Shown here: one piece after another, positions 1 to 64,000 of the stretch
Numbering within the stretch: the first letter of the stretch is position 1
Layout of the letters: every line of letters starts with the position of its first letter
Origin: Anoplopoma fimbria
Lineage: Eukaryota; Chordata; Actinopteri; Perciformes; Anoplopomatidae
DNA: 64,000 bases
Reading direction: 5' to 3'
Assembly (NCBI RefSeq): GCF_027596085.1
Contig: NC_072464.1
Coordinates: 18,427,624 to 18,491,623, forward strand
The notes under the pieces: generated by a model
Database searches by the model: none
Seen by the model: the letters and a program-made list of their open reading frames with translations, nothing else
What the model was told of the DNA's origin: nothing
Translations under genes and position numbers: made by a program

Positions 1-1727
1 GGATGTACAGAGATTTATAAATATTAATTGACAGCAGTGAGTAATGTTGTGCCACTAACACACTGTGTTTCATAATCTTCTGAACACATAGTACAAAGAC
101 ATTTTCCACCCATAAATAAAATACATAAAAGCAAAGAAAAATGAGAACAGTTGTGTGTCTTTGCTTCAAGTATGTGTTTTGTTGCCAAAATTTCCATTAG
201 AGTGTAGGTAAACCAGTTAAAATGACAGGAGAGCAGGAATTCAATGACACCTTGTGTTTTTATAGGTAACACTGGAAACCGTCCAGCTTCTAATTGATTG
301 TAAAGTTGCCTTCAGTACCTTTTTTATCACCAAAGCAGGGACTTCAGGAAAAACATATTACATTATATTCGCTTCCTTGCTCATCTCTAGACAGATATTC
401 TTATGCCTCAAAGACATGTGGTCAATGCAGCAAGACCTCTTCCCATGAGAAAAAACAAATTGTTGGACCTAAATGAAACAAAATTCATGTCCCCTTCAGC
501 ACAATACATGAAGTATCAAAACACTTTCCCTCCCAGCTGTCCACCACCAATGGGAATACAATTCATTATTAATTGAAGCATGTTGGACTTCAACTGCTGA
601 GCTTGTGAATGAAGAACAAAATACGACTGAATGTCACCAATAGGAGCCCTGCCTTCTCTTTTTCAGTCCTCCGGAGGCCATCCCACAGCACGTAACATGA
701 ATCTTATGCTATCTTGATAGACAGACGTTTTTTGAAAAAGTTTATTCTTTGTTTTAAAAAAGCCAGTAGAGAGTGAAATGTGGCCCATTTAAAGGAATGC
801 ACGTTTAAATCAAAACCATTCTAATCAATCATTAAAAAGCCAAATTTTTATCATTCAAACTTTAACTGCTACAGCTCAAGCTCGGACATATTGCTTGGTT
901 TCTCAATTCATTTACTGGATGTAATTGAATGAATACATCATTAATCATTTTAAACAACTTGAATTAGGCTCTGCAGTTTTTAAACATCTATGTGGAAACA
1001 CAAGCCGCAATTTTTGTATCAGGGCGATGGCTCTGATCTTTTTTAATGATAAATGGAAATTGAGATGTTGTGGGTGATTCTGATGATTGGAAGATGATTT
1101 ACAGGCTCGTAAATCAATGATAGCATTTTTATTAGGGCTGTACATCCTGATTCAATTTCACCGCTGACATCTCAGCATATTCCTATACATTCGCTAAATC
1201 GTGGGGTAGAACTTGTTCTGGAAAGCATGAAAGCATAAAAGAAGACCTTGACATGGAAGAAGGTTTAAATTTGAGGCTTATTCGACAGCAGCATCGATGA
1301 AAAAAAAACTGTTCAACCGGCAGATGTAATGCGGCAAATGTGAGCTGAAGTGAGAAAGACATATAAGTTTAAAGGAAGACAAATGTGGTTGAATGCCATC
1401 ACTGGGTCAGCATGATAAAGAAAATGGGCAGGCAACTCTGAATTGATAATGTCTGTCTGTGACAGGGACAGGTTTTCTCAGCAAGTTTGATTGGCTGAAT
1501 ATAAAGAAATATTATAACCATCTATATTTATAATAAACCATCTATTCATACATACCGGATGCTTAGATTGTAGTGAGGGTAGTATTGCTTTTTATTTATG
1601 TAAACATAGAAATGCATCACCACGATTTGGACACAAAGACAAAAACTCATGTGAAATGTAACTGATTGCAGGGACGAATCATGCAGCAGATGTTGTTCGA
1701 AAGGGTATTTCTTTGAAGTAGACTTAC
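1..1727 (-). other. intron after exon 52 (partial)
   Basis: No EGF-coding exon or other gene was found on either strand. The sequence is AT-rich and unique by eye. Confidence 0.75.
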
Positions 1728-63811
<62,084 letters not shown>

Positions 63812-64000
63812 CTGAGAACACAAGTGAAAGAGGGGACACCGGGTAAGCAAACATTGTGTTAGGATTCACCGAGAAACACTCATCAGAGACAAACCAAATG
63901 AGTAATAAATGAATAATCATAAAATAGTTAATCAGCTGTGAAAGAGTAGATTGGGCATACTAGATCGACAACAATGTGGAATTGTTTGGCTTTTCATTAA

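Overview
The window is vertebrate genomic DNA, most likely from a teleost fish. It holds one gene fragment on the minus strand: 52 consecutive coding exons of an LDL-receptor-related protein 1B (lrp1b). Exons are 86-372 bp, introns run from 95 bp to 5.4 kb, and the AT-rich introns carry microsatellites and remnants resembling common teleost repeats. I call LRP1B rather than LRP1 or LRP2 for three reasons: the first domain of the last beta-propeller has the LRP1B-type sequence ([16 protein letters not shown] and [11 protein letters not shown]), the fourth ligand-binding cluster has 12 LDLR class A repeats (11 in LRP1), and recalled human LRP1B aligns throughout. The paralogue (lrp1ba or lrp1bb) cannot be decided here.

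The transcript runs from high to low coordinates. Exons 1-2 (63.8-58.1 kb) end a YWTD propeller. Exon 3 is an EGF module. Exons 4-9 are a propeller. Exon 10 holds an EGF module and opens the next propeller, which runs to exon 13. Exon 14 is EGF. Exons 15-24 (40.5-31.8 kb) form a cluster of 10 LDLa repeats. Exons 24-25 give two EGF modules. Exons 26-30 are a propeller. Exon 31 is EGF plus the start of the next cluster. Exons 31-43 (21.2-9.6 kb) form a cluster of 12 LDLa repeats. Exons 44-45 are EGF. Exons 46-50 are the last propeller. Exons 51-52 (2.4-1.7 kb) begin the juxtamembrane EGF tandem. The signal peptide, clusters I and II, transmembrane segment and cytoplasmic tail lie outside. My exon set joins in one open frame of 7599 nt (2533 codons) with no stop, and splice phases match at every junction.

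The protein should be a giant cell-surface endocytic receptor. The LDLa clusters bind ligand through calcium-organised acidic loops, and the propeller/EGF blocks act in ligand release and receptor folding. I see no second gene, no RNA gene and no new multi-gene system. The notable observations are local: a GC-AG intron, tandem acceptors and a tandem donor, a CA repeat six bases inside an intron, loss of the furin-type motif recalled for mammalian LRP1B, and small lesions in two LDLa repeats. The introns hold a palindromic CA-TA-TG repeat, strong G-quadruplex motifs and interspersed-repeat remnants. Exon numbers below are local to this window.
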